Positions 22,070 to 28,937 of a stretch of 31,093 bases of DNA are shown piece by piece (position 1 is the stretch's first letter; every line of letters starts with the position of its first letter). Made by a program: the position numbers and the translations under genes. Source of the stretch: an uncultured Eubacteriales bacterium. Lineage in GTDB: Bacteria; Bacillota; Clostridia; Christensenellales; UBA1242. The stretch is from positions 1 to 31,093 of the forward strand of contig CAOQRA010000008.1 of the NCBI GenBank assembly GCA_948512295.1. The letters run 5' to 3'. Under the pieces are notes generated by a model that searched no databases, had not been told where the DNA came from, and worked only from the letters and a program-made list of their open reading frames with translations.

Positions 22070-22829
22070 ATGAGAGATTATAAATTAAAAATTGACTTAT
22101 TGCCTAAAGGTGCGTGGGAGAATGATTTAAGCAAAACTCTTCCAAAGAAAGATTGGGACTTGCTTAGAAATAAGTGCTATGGAAGAGCAAATCATAGATG
22201 TGTAATTTGTGGCTATCAAACGGATGACCTTGACGCACACGAGGTTTGGGATTTTAATGTTAACAAAAAGACACAAACTCTAAAAAATATAATTGGAGTT
22301 TTAGCAGGTGTCATGGTGTAATACACCTGCGTAATTCTCAAAGACTCGGCTATGGCGAAAATGCTAAAAGACACTTTATGAAAGTTAATAACGTAAGTGA
22401 ACTTGATTTTGCAACTCATCTTACGGAAGCTCAGATCTTGTTTGAAGAGCGAAATTCTGTTTACTATTGGAAGATGGTGATAGATTTGGAAAAGTTTGGT
22501 GTGGAAGGTATTGGACTAAAAGATAGTTATAGAAAAAAGATTGAAAATCCTTACAGTGAACAAGAATTATTTAATCTTAGAAATGCTTGCAGTTTAATGC
22601 CAAGAATTTTGAATGTGGATGTGAACAATTACAATGGATCGATTACTGTTAAATGTGATAAAACAAATAAGATTGAATGGTACGATGAAAATGGACTAAT
22701 AACTTTGGACGAAATTTTACAAATGCATTGTCAATAAAAGGTTTGGATTGTAAAGATGTTTATTTTAAGTTGATAGGTGAATATGGCGAATTACAATCAA
22801 AACCATTCCGATTGACTGATTGGGAGTGA
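22070..22829 (+). pseudogene. HNH-endonuclease-like gene with two frameshifts
   Basis: GGAG lies before ATG 22070. Frame 1 encodes KIDLLPKGAWENDLSKTLPK, then HRCVICGYQTDDLDAHEVWDF, a zinc CxxC and His-Glu of an HNH fold, and breaks near 22285. The next frame resumes with CHGVIHLRNSQRLGYG (second zinc-side Cys-His) and HFMKVNNVSELDF and runs to TAA 22735. A third frame from about 22710 continues NALSIKGLDCKDVYFKLIG to TGA 22827. Each step is -1. Restored, it would be an HNH family protein of about 250 residues with a beta-rich C-terminal domain. As written no full product can be made. It closes the toxin-like block. Confidence 0.7.
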
Positions 22830-22898
22830 TAGGTGTAGAAATTTCATGTACATAAATGTACCTACGAGGGCAGTTTTAGGTGGTTTTAGGCAGTTTTG

Positions 22899-22948
22899 GA
22901 CCGATTTTTGAAGTGAGTGGGAGCTCGCTTTGAAAGTCGGTCTTTTTT
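22899..22948 (+). terminator. Structured terminator after the accessory block
   Basis: GACCGA (22899-22904) pairs with TCGGTC (22937-22942), with an inner stem AAGTGAG / CTCGCTT, followed by six T. Upstream, GTACATAAATGTAC (about 22848-22861) is a short palindrome of unknown meaning, and GGCAGTTTT is repeated twice. Confidence 0.75.
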
Positions 22949-23027
22949 ATGATTTTTATGTACCTAAAGGATGTCGATTTTGCACCTAATATTTTTTGGG
23001 AGTTTTGAATTGTTATATAAAAATAAT

Positions 23028-23062
23028 AAAAGTGTCTAAAACAAGGGGGTTTAGACACTTTT
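23028..23062 (-). terminator. Bidirectional terminator of the tRNA-Thr transcript
   Basis: 13-bp perfect stem (23028-23040 with 23050-23062) around ACAAGGGGG, with T runs on both strands. On the minus strand it begins two bases after the tRNA CCA end. Confidence 0.85.
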
Positions 23063-23064
23063 TA

Positions 23065-23140
23065 TGGAGCTGATAACGAGGATCGAACTCGTGACATCTG
23101 CCTTACCAAGGCAGCCCTCTACCTACTGAGGTATATCAGC
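23065..23140 (-). tRNA. tRNA-Thr (anticodon GGT)
   Basis: Read on the minus strand it folds into a full cloverleaf: acceptor GCTGATA / TATCAGC, D arm CCTC / GAGG, anticodon stem CTGCC / GGCAG around TTGGTAA (anticodon GGT, threonine), T arm ACGAG-TTCGATC-CTCGT. Discriminator T and an encoded CCA complete 76 bases. It reads ACC/ACT codons. A truncated copy lies upstream in the same transcript. Confidence 0.95.
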
Positions 23141-23203
23141 ATATGGTAATTTTTGCCAGTTTTTAGTGAGGTTTCAGCATCCTCAAAAGTGGGGTCTTTT
23201 TAT

Positions 23204-23242
23204 CTTACCAAGGTGACGCTCTACCGACTGAGCCATATCAGC
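23204..23242 (-). pseudogene. 5' half of a second tRNA-Thr(GGT)
   Basis: On the minus strand GCTGATATGGCTCAGTCGG and the following bases match tRNA-Thr through the anticodon loop (ACCTTGGTAAG), then stop matching: the 3' half of the anticodon stem, T arm and acceptor are missing. It differs from the intact tRNA at several D-arm and anticodon-stem positions, so it came from another isodecoder, not from a recent duplication. It sits between the promoter and the intact tRNA, 63 bases upstream of it. Confidence 0.8.
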
Positions 23243-23281
23243 ATGTTTTGAATGTTTCGTTGTGAGTTTTTGTTAGCAAGA

Positions 23282-23309
23282 TTTATAGTTTAGCATAATA
23301 TGTTTGCAA
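23282..23309 (-). promoter_or_regulatory. Promoter for the tRNA-Thr transcript
   Basis: On the minus strand TTGCAA (complement of 23304-23309), 16-bp spacer, TATAAA (complement of 23282-23287). It would transcribe the tRNA half and then the intact tRNA. The rest of 23243-23500 is AT-rich with nothing else I can name. Confidence 0.5.
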
Positions 23310-23500
23310 TGTTGTTTTTGGACTATTTATGGCAGTTTTTGTAGTTAATATTTGTTTTTTAGTTAAAAATTGTAAAATATTATCTAAAACATGATAATTT
23401 TGCAGATAATTTACTATATTTACAAAATTATTCTAGGCTATTATAGCAATTTAAAGTTTCTATGTCAACTTATATATATCACTTTATTTAAATTTAGGTA

Positions 23501-23529
23501 TTGAAATTATTTTTATTTTATGCTATCAT
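23501..23529 (+). promoter_or_regulatory. Promoter predicting a leaderless mRNA for the zincin-like gene
   Basis: TTGAAA (23501-23506), 17-bp spacer ending in TGC, TATCAT (23524-23529). Six bases later comes ATG 23536, the same distance as in front of dnaX; TATGCTA..ATAG.AATATG is shared by both. The ten bases before the -35 (AATTTAGGTA) recur at the smpB promoter. Confidence 0.6.
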
Positions 23530-23535
23530 AGAAAT

Positions 23536-24480
23536 ATGAAAGAAAATGGATATTTTAATATAACAAGAAAACATTCAAGTGATTTAGAAAAAATAGCGAA
23601 GCAGGCTAATCTGTATGAGTTTCACGCAAAATTTGAAAATTTTTTACCTGCATTGGCGGGAATTGTGATGAGATACAATAATTATCCTGGTAAGCCTATG
23701 CCGCTTGATTATTCACTTGAAGAAATGCAAATTATGGCAGAGACATTTTTTGAGGATTTTAATCCTAGGTTGTACGAAAAACTTAAATTAGCTTTGCAAA
23801 ATGCTGAAATTTACGCAAGTGAACCTTGTGCAGAAAACAAAGGCAAAGATAATTGTATGCGAAAAAGTGGTGGTAAAGTTAAAATGATTTTAAATCCAAC
23901 CAATGATGTAGAAGGATTATGTTGCGTAGCGCATGAAAACTCACATGCATGCAGCCAAAGAATGACTGAGGATGTCAAAGAAAAAGAACAATTGATTGGC
24001 GAAATTGAAAGCAAATTTATTGAAAAAGTTTATCTCGATTGGCTTTTGTATAACGAGGCGATAAGTCAAGAGGATTATGATTTCAAGAGAAGAGCACAAA
24101 GGCAAGATTTAGTAGTTGATTGCGACAGTGTATTGGCTGAAGTGGATTTTTTAAAATCAATAAATCATGACTTTCATTTCAGAAATATTCAAAAAGTAAT
24201 TTGGCAAAAATCCAATCTTGAGAAATGTGTTATAAATATGCAAAAAGGCAAAGTATCGCCATGGCTTGGTAGATATATTATAGGTGAAATCGTAGCGCAG
24301 GTATTATACTCAGAATATTGTCAAAATCCTCAAGAAATTAGTGAACGATTTACTGATTACATTTGCAAAAATGCAGAGATGGGCTTTGATGAGGCTGCAA
24401 AGTTTTTACTTGGTGAAAACTATATTGAAAAAATTAATGCCGAGTTTTTCCCTAGAGAGAAACAGGAAGAAAGAAGTTGA
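23536..24480 (+). CDS. Small HExxH zincin-like protein (possible M3-type metallopeptidase relative)
   Basis: 314 residues with no ribosome site; the promoter directly abuts ATG. The core is GLCCVAHENSHACSQ (about 127-141), an HExxH zinc motif, followed about 20 residues later by LIGEIESKFIEKVYLDW, where E-x-E-S-x-x-x-E resembles the E-x-P-S-x-x-x-E that holds the third zinc ligand in M3 (oligoendopeptidase/thimet) enzymes. The rest is mostly helical, including an N-terminal helical region. M3 enzymes are usually 550-700 residues, so this would be a reduced relative. No signal peptide: cytoplasmic. Its stop overlaps a TTG of the next frame (TTGA) and the next gene is close, so they may be one unit. 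Substrate unknown. Confidence 0.65.
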   Translation: MKENGYFNITRKHSSDLEKIAKQANLYEFHAKFENFLPALAGIVMRYNNYPGKPMPLDYSLEEMQIMAETFFEDFNPRLYEKLKLALQNAEIYASEPCAENKGKDNCMRKSGGKVKMILNPTNDVEGLCCVAHENSHACSQRMTEDVKEKEQLIGEIESKFIEKVYLDWLLYNEAISQEDYDFKRRAQRQDLVVDCDSVLAEVDFLKSINHDFHFRNIQKVIWQKSNLEKCVINMQKGKVSPWLGRYIIGEIVAQVLYSEYCQNPQEISERFTDYICKNAEMGFDEAAKFLLGENYIEKINAEFFPREKQEERS

Positions 24481-24512
24481 ATAATAAAAGTATTAAAAAG
24501 GAAAGAAAAAAC

Positions 24513-25043
24513 ATGATTAAAAATTATGAAACAAGATTATGTGAGTTAAACAAAGAATTAGAAAGAGCATGGAGCGAACGCGAAAACTATATTAAAGCCC
24601 ATGGAGAGTGGGAAAAATTGTCAGAAGAGGAGAAGTTGGCTTTAGTAGGGCTTGGAGTAAAGGCTTCAAAAGCTGAGCATAAACGAGAAGCACTTTTGGA
24701 AAAATTTGCAAGAAAACTTAGCAAGGAAGACGACCGCATTGTAAGTTCAAGAGCTATAGGTGTATTAAAGAGAAGAAAAAATAGTTTGATATTTGCAAAA
24801 GGAACAGCTATTACTTTGGGAACGATTGTGAAATGTGTTACTTTACCTATTGAACTTACGGTCTATCCAGTTATTACCTCAATAGCAAGGAAAAAAGTTG
24901 AATTTGATTTTACTTATCATACTCTTGAATCTAAATTATTTTTGCCGATTGAGGAAAAACTTCAAGATATTGATTCAGAACTTTATTCCATAAACACAAA
25001 AAACCGCAAGATAATCAATGAAAGATTAAGCGAACGAGAATAA
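24513..25043 (+). CDS. Coiled-coil protein with central hydrophobic segment, unknown
   Basis: 176 residues from ATG 24513, chosen for AAAAGGAAAG upstream; the frame is open to TTG 24477, which would overlap the preceding stop. Residues about 3-75 are a charged coiled coil (NYETRLCELNKELERAWSE...). Residues about 96-125 contain a hydrophobic stretch (GTAITLGTIVKCVTLPIELTVYP), perhaps a membrane hairpin, and the end is again helical and charged. I recognise no family. It lies 32 bases after the zincin-like gene, so a membrane partner for that protein is one possibility. Confidence 0.65.
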   Translation: MIKNYETRLCELNKELERAWSERENYIKAHGEWEKLSEEEKLALVGLGVKASKAEHKREALLEKFARKLSKEDDRIVSSRAIGVLKRRKNSLIFAKGTAITLGTIVKCVTLPIELTVYPVITSIARKKVEFDFTYHTLESKLFLPIEEKLQDIDSELYSINTKNRKIINERLSERE

Positions 25044-25164
25044 TTGAATAATGAATATATTTATAAAGAATAATTATTCTATTTTTATCAATAAGTTTGA
25101 TTTAAATGAAGAAAATAATTAATTTTCGTGTCATTTCGCAAAGAAACTGTGAAAATTAAGATTG

Positions 25165-25202
25165 AAAAAGCCCAAATTGTTTGACTTGACGGGCTTTTTT
25201 TA
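25165..25202 (+). terminator. Intrinsic terminator
   Basis: AAAAAGCCC (25165-25173) pairs with GGGCTTTTT (25191-25199), followed by more T. Confidence 0.85.
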
Positions 25203-25232
25203 TTATACTTTTAGCGAACATCAAAAAATATC

Positions 25233-25261
25233 TTGATAAGTGCGTGGTTTTATGTTATACT
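25233..25261 (+). promoter_or_regulatory. Promoter for the small membrane protein / secG / rnr unit
   Basis: TTGATA (25233-25238), 17-bp spacer ending in TGT, TATACT (25256-25261). AGAGG follows before ATG 25281. Confidence 0.7.
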
Positions 25262-25280
25262 TTATACATAAGAGGTTAAA

Positions 25281-25541
25281 ATGAGCAAATTAGGCAATAT
25301 TTTTCAAGATGTCAATAGTTGGATTGCGAGTAATGTCGGATCGGTAGGTACTACTATTTTGATAGTTCTTCTTTCGGTTTTGGCGCTAATTTTGTTTTCA
25401 AAAATAGTTGTAAGTTTGACTCCAAAGAAAGAATCTAAAGATGCTAAAATTAAATGGTGGTCGCTAATTTTGCTTATTATTTTAATTTTGATTATAGTTT
25501 GGCTTTGCTTTAGTTATAGTGCGCCAAAAACATATTACTAA
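25281..25541 (+). CDS. Small protein with two membrane spans, unknown
   Basis: 86 residues with AGAGG upstream. Two hydrophobic segments (about 21-46 and 58-79) flank a basic loop (TPKKESKDAKIKWW); both ends would face the same side. It is the first gene of a unit with secG, 12 bases upstream of it. No family recognised. Because it shares a transcript with SecG and sits in the same membrane, a small translocon-associated protein is conceivable, but only position supports that. Confidence 0.75.
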   Translation: MSKLGNIFQDVNSWIASNVGSVGTTILIVLLSVLALILFSKIVVSLTPKKESKDAKIKWWSLILLIILILIIVWLCFSYSAPKTYY

Positions 25542-25553
25542 AAGGAGATTTAC

Positions 25554-25865
25554 ATGCTAAATTCATTATTACTTGCAGAAATACAAAATGACTTCTGGGC
25601 TGGTGCTATTCCTATTATTCAAACAGTGCTATTCTTTATCGCTATTGTTTGTGCTTTGACAATTATTGTGACTGTGCTTATGCAATCTAACAATAATTCC
25701 GAAGGCATGGATATAATATCAGGCTCACAAGAAAGTTATTATGCACAAAACAAAGGCTCTTCTCGTGACGGAAAGTTAAAAATAATAACCATTGTAATGT
25801 CGAGCATTGCAGCTGTGTGCGTGATTCTATTCTTTATTACTGAGTTGTTTATTAGGACGGCGTAA
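25554..25865 (+). CDS. secG: Preprotein translocase subunit SecG
   Basis: 103 residues. Two membrane spans (about 18-42 and 77-99) flank a Ser/Gly/Asn-rich loop beginning VLMQSNNNSEG, the SecG layout with V-L-x-Q at the end of span 1 and the NKGSSRDGKLKIITIVMS segment before span 2. The N-terminus is about 15 residues longer than usual. AAAGGAG precedes ATG. Its TAA shares a base with the rnr ATG (TAATG), giving the conserved secG-rnr-smpB-ssrA neighbourhood. Confidence 0.88.
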   Translation: MLNSLLLAEIQNDFWAGAIPIIQTVLFFIAIVCALTIIVTVLMQSNNNSEGMDIISGSQESYYAQNKGSSRDGKLKIITIVMSSIAAVCVILFFITELFIRTA

Positions 25866-27952
25866 TGACACTTCGTGATAAAATTTATGAAATGATTTCC
25901 AAAGATAGTTTAGTCTATAAAGGACTAGACAATCTTTTTTGCTATATAGCAAAAAGTTTATCTCTTACCAAAGACAAAGTTTCTTTAGAATTTGACAAAA
26001 TGATGCAGAATGGCGATATATTTGAGATACGCAAAGGTAAATATATAACAATCCCTTCTCATGGTTATGCTAAAGGTGTTTTTTTAGGTAATGCTAAGGG
26101 CTTTGGATTTGTTCAGACTGGCGCTGTCAAAGGTGAGCATGATATTTTTGTACCTGGGAACAAAACACTTGGTGCCATAGATGGTGAAAAAGTCATTGTA
26201 AAGATAAATGCTCAAACTAGCGAGGGCAGTGAGGGCGAAATAGTCAAAATATATAAATCGGCAAATTCTTTAGTAGGAGTTGTCAATCAAGTGGGTGATC
26301 ATTTCTTTGTACAGCCTGATAATAATCATATCCCATTTGACATAAGGCTTATTAAAAGTGAGTTGAAATTTGCAAAGGATGACAGAGTTGTTGTAAAGGT
26401 TTTGCGTCATAAAGAAAAGCTTTCTGGACAAGTTATTGAGGTTTTAGGAAAAAGCGATGATGTTAAAGCCATGGAAAAAGGCATTATACGCGAACATGAA
26501 CTATATGAAAGTTTTCCAGATGATGTGATTGCAGAATGCGATAAGCTTTCCATGAGCGTCAAAGCTTGCCAAAAGAAAAATCGGCTTGATTTAACTAAAG
26601 AAGAGATTTTTACAATTGACGGCGAAGATGCACAGGATTTTGATGATGCGGTTTCTATTAAACGCACAGGTAAAGGCTACATTTTAGGGGTCCATATTGC
26701 AGACGTTGGTGAATACGTAAAAAAAGACTCGTCACTAGATGAGGAAGCGTTCAATCGTGGAACAAGTGTTTATTTTCCAAAATCGGTATTGCCAATGCTT
26801 CCAGAAGTTTTATCAAATGGAGTATGTTCGCTTCAAGAAGGTGTGGACAGGTTGACTTTATCTTGCATAATGGAAATAGATAAAAATGGTAAAGTTGTAA
26901 ATTATCAAATTTGTGAAAGTGTAATTAAAAGCGTTGCCAGATTGACATATAATCAAGTAAATGATTTATTTAATGGCAAAGAAAGCAAAGCGAGTAAGGT
27001 TAAAAAAAGTTTATTTAATATGCTTGAACTTTCTAAAATTTTACAAGCTAACAAAATCAAAAATGGCTATCTGGATTTTGAAATTCCAGAATGCGAGTTC
27101 ATATTTGACGAAGAGGGCAAGGCTATAGACGTTGTAAAGCGTGAACGTAATGCTGCGCACAGACTTATAGAGGACTTTATGGTGCTTGCAAATGAAGTGG
27201 TTGCAAAATCTTTTAAAATAAAAGGTGTACCTTTTGTATATCGCGTTCATGAAGCTCCTCGAAAAGAAAAACTTACTGCTGTTAAAGATTTTATGGAGGG
27301 CTTAGGCATAAGTGTTCCTAATTTGCCAGAGGAAATAAAGCCAGATTACTATCAATCACTACTAAAGCTTGTAGATGGCAAAGATTATGAAAGTATTGTA
27401 AATAAAGTGTTATTACGGTCTATGCAAAAAGCAAAGTACATGAATAAAAATCTTGGTCACTTTGGTCTTGCCCTTGAATATTATTGCCATTTTACTTCAC
27501 CTATCAGACGCTATCCAGATTTGACCATTCATAGAATTATAAAAGAAACACTTCATAAAAAAGCGCTATCTAAAACAAGAATGGAAGAACTTGGACTTTT
27601 CACTTTTGAAGCGAGCGAGCAGTCCAGCTTGACAGAGCGCAACGCTGAAAAGGCAGAACGTGAAGTAGATGACCTTTGGAAAGCATATATAATGAAAGAC
27701 AAAATTGGTCAAGAGTTTGAGGCGACTATATCATCTGTCACAAGCTACGGAGTATTTGTCGAGCTTGAAAATGGCGTTGAGGGACTGGTCAGAATTGAAG
27801 ATTTACCTCAAGATGGCTATCTATTTTTGGAAAAACAATTGAAACTCCAAGGTCAAAATCATACTTTCCGCTTGGGTGATCGTATAAATGTTATATTAAT
27901 TAAAGCTAATATTTTCACAAGAAAATTGGACTTTGCATATAAAAAAGGGTGA
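25865..27952 (+). CDS. rnr: Ribonuclease R
   Basis: 695 residues, normal for RNase R. This 3'-5' exoribonuclease degrades structured RNA and non-stop mRNA handed over by SmpB-tmRNA. Order of domains: N-terminal winged helix (about 1-65), cold-shock OB domains (GYAKGVFLGNAKGFGFVQ), the RNB catalytic domain with DGEDAQDFDDAVSI (about 252-265) carrying the metal-binding Asp cluster, a YCHFTSPIRRYPDL segment (about 540-553), and a C-terminal S1 domain (GQEFEATISSVTSYGVFVELENG). It starts on the secG stop and is followed by a terminator, then smpB under its own promoter. Confidence 0.96.
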   Translation: MTLRDKIYEMISKDSLVYKGLDNLFCYIAKSLSLTKDKVSLEFDKMMQNGDIFEIRKGKYITIPSHGYAKGVFLGNAKGFGFVQTGAVKGEHDIFVPGNKTLGAIDGEKVIVKINAQTSEGSEGEIVKIYKSANSLVGVVNQVGDHFFVQPDNNHIPFDIRLIKSELKFAKDDRVVVKVLRHKEKLSGQVIEVLGKSDDVKAMEKGIIREHELYESFPDDVIAECDKLSMSVKACQKKNRLDLTKEEIFTIDGEDAQDFDDAVSIKRTGKGYILGVHIADVGEYVKKDSSLDEEAFNRGTSVYFPKSVLPMLPEVLSNGVCSLQEGVDRLTLSCIMEIDKNGKVVNYQICESVIKSVARLTYNQVNDLFNGKESKASKVKKSLFNMLELSKILQANKIKNGYLDFEIPECEFIFDEEGKAIDVVKRERNAAHRLIEDFMVLANEVVAKSFKIKGVPFVYRVHEAPRKEKLTAVKDFMEGLGISVPNLPEEIKPDYYQSLLKLVDGKDYESIVNKVLLRSMQKAKYMNKNLGHFGLALEYYCHFTSPIRRYPDLTIHRIIKETLHKKALSKTRMEELGLFTFEASEQSSLTERNAEKAEREVDDLWKAYIMKDKIGQEFEATISSVTSYGVFVELENGVEGLVRIEDLPQDGYLFLEKQLKLQGQNHTFRLGDRINVILIKANIFTRKLDFAYKKG

Positions 27953-27988
27953 AAAACACGATTTTTTTAGAAAAATCTCGTGTTTTTT
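27953..27988 (+). terminator. Terminator after rnr
   Basis: AAAAACACGATTTTT pairs with AAAAATC..CGTGTTTTTT with a two-base bulge, then a T run. Confidence 0.8.
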
Positions 27989-28020
27989 GCTAAATTTTAT
28001 GAAAAATTTTAATTTAGGTA

Positions 28021-28049
28021 TTGAAAAACTAAAAGTATAATGGTATAAT
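28021..28049 (+). promoter_or_regulatory. Promoter for smpB
   Basis: TTGAAA (28021-28026), 17-bp spacer ending in TGG, TATAAT (28044-28049); a second TATAAT lies at 28036. The downstream choice would start transcription only a few bases before ATG 28060, inside the AGGAGGTG site; the upstream one includes the site. AATTTAGGTATTGAAA (28011-28026) is identical to 23491-23506. Confidence 0.55.
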
Positions 28050-28059
28050 AGGAGGTGAA

Positions 28060-28503
28060 ATGAAGATAGTAACTAATAACAAAAAAGCTTTTCATGAGTT
28101 CTTCGTTTCAGACTTGCTTGAAGCGGGCATGGCTTTGACTGGCGATGAAATTAAGTCAATAAGAAAGGGTAGTGTCAGTTTAGTGGATAGTTTTATTGTT
28201 ATCAAAAATGGTGAAGCTCTACTTAAAAATTGTTACATAGCTCCTTATGAAAATTCGTCAGACAAAAGTTATGATTCCAGACGAACAAGAAAGTTACTTT
28301 TGCATAAAGAGCAGATACTTAAGCTAGAGCGTAAAACTATGGAAAAAGGATTTTCGATTGTGGCTACCAAAGTTTATTTAAAAGAAGGTCTTGCCAAAGT
28401 TGAAATCGGTCTTGCCAAAGGTAAAAAACTTTATGACAAGAGACAGGTCCTTAAGGAAAAGGCTATCAAAAAGGACCTCGACCGCATACTCAAAAGTTAC
28501 TGA
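28060..28503 (+). CDS. smpB: SsrA-binding protein SmpB
   Basis: 147 residues. SmpB binds tmRNA and fills the empty mRNA channel of stalled ribosomes. Family segments: NNKKAFHEFFV at the start, GDEIKSIRKGSVSLVDSFI (about 28-46), and NCYIAPYENSSDKSYDSRRTRKLLLHK (about 60-86), with the flexible basic C-terminal tail KLYDKRQVLKEKAIKKDLDR that becomes a helix in the ribosome. AGGAGGTG lies just upstream. Directly followed by its RNA partner ssrA, 12 bases after the stop. Confidence 0.96.
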   Translation: MKIVTNNKKAFHEFFVSDLLEAGMALTGDEIKSIRKGSVSLVDSFIVIKNGEALLKNCYIAPYENSSDKSYDSRRTRKLLLHKEQILKLERKTMEKGFSIVATKVYLKEGLAKVEIGLAKGKKLYDKRQVLKEKAIKKDLDRILKSY

Positions 28504-28514
28504 TATTCCCTCGC

Positions 28515-28882
28515 GGGGGCGATATTGGTTTCGACGGAGAGCTAAGTGAAAGCGGGAAGCGCGTGGTGGCGCACCTCCACCTAAATCTGGTGCAAGCGTA
28601 AATAAACGCAAACAACAATGTAAGACCTATGGCAATCGCTGCTTAGGCACTTGGTCTAAAATTAGACCTGTCCGCTCTTAAAGTCGCTTGTTAAGAAATC
28701 GGATATCATTTTAGCGAAAATTTCATAGCGAGTTTGTAGTTCTAACTATGAAAAAACTAAACTGCTGGCTAGAGTAATTTGTTTATGGATTCAACTTTAG
28801 TAAGATTCAAGCATAAACTAAACGCGTAGAAGACCTTTGATTTGCTTTTCGGACGCGGGTTCAAATCCCGCCGTCTCCACCA
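28515..28882 (+). ncRNA. ssrA: Transfer-messenger RNA (tmRNA)
   Basis: The 5' end GGGGGCG and the 3' end CGTCTCC-A-CCA form the seven-pair acceptor stem (two G-U pairs). TTGGTTTCGACGG after the 5' arm is the conserved tmRNA D-like region, and GCGGGTTCAAATCCCGC is the T arm. A reading frame from GCA 28608 to TAG 28644-28646 encodes the tag ANNNVRPMAIAA. Several hairpins between 28647 and 28830 are the pseudoknots. The molecule adds the tag to proteins on stalled ribosomes so that they are degraded. CCA is encoded. It lies directly downstream of smpB; the 3' AAAAAA stretch and the next gene follow without a clear terminator. Confidence 0.95.
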
Positions 28883-28937
28883 AAAAATTGCGGCAAAACA
28901 AAAGTTTAGCCTATTAACAAAAAGGAGTGAAATTTTT

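Noticed and set aside
28842..28937. Extension of the acidic coiled-coil protein upstream to 28842.
   Set aside because: Those codons come from the tmRNA T arm and acceptor; a good ribosome site marks ATG 28938 as the start.
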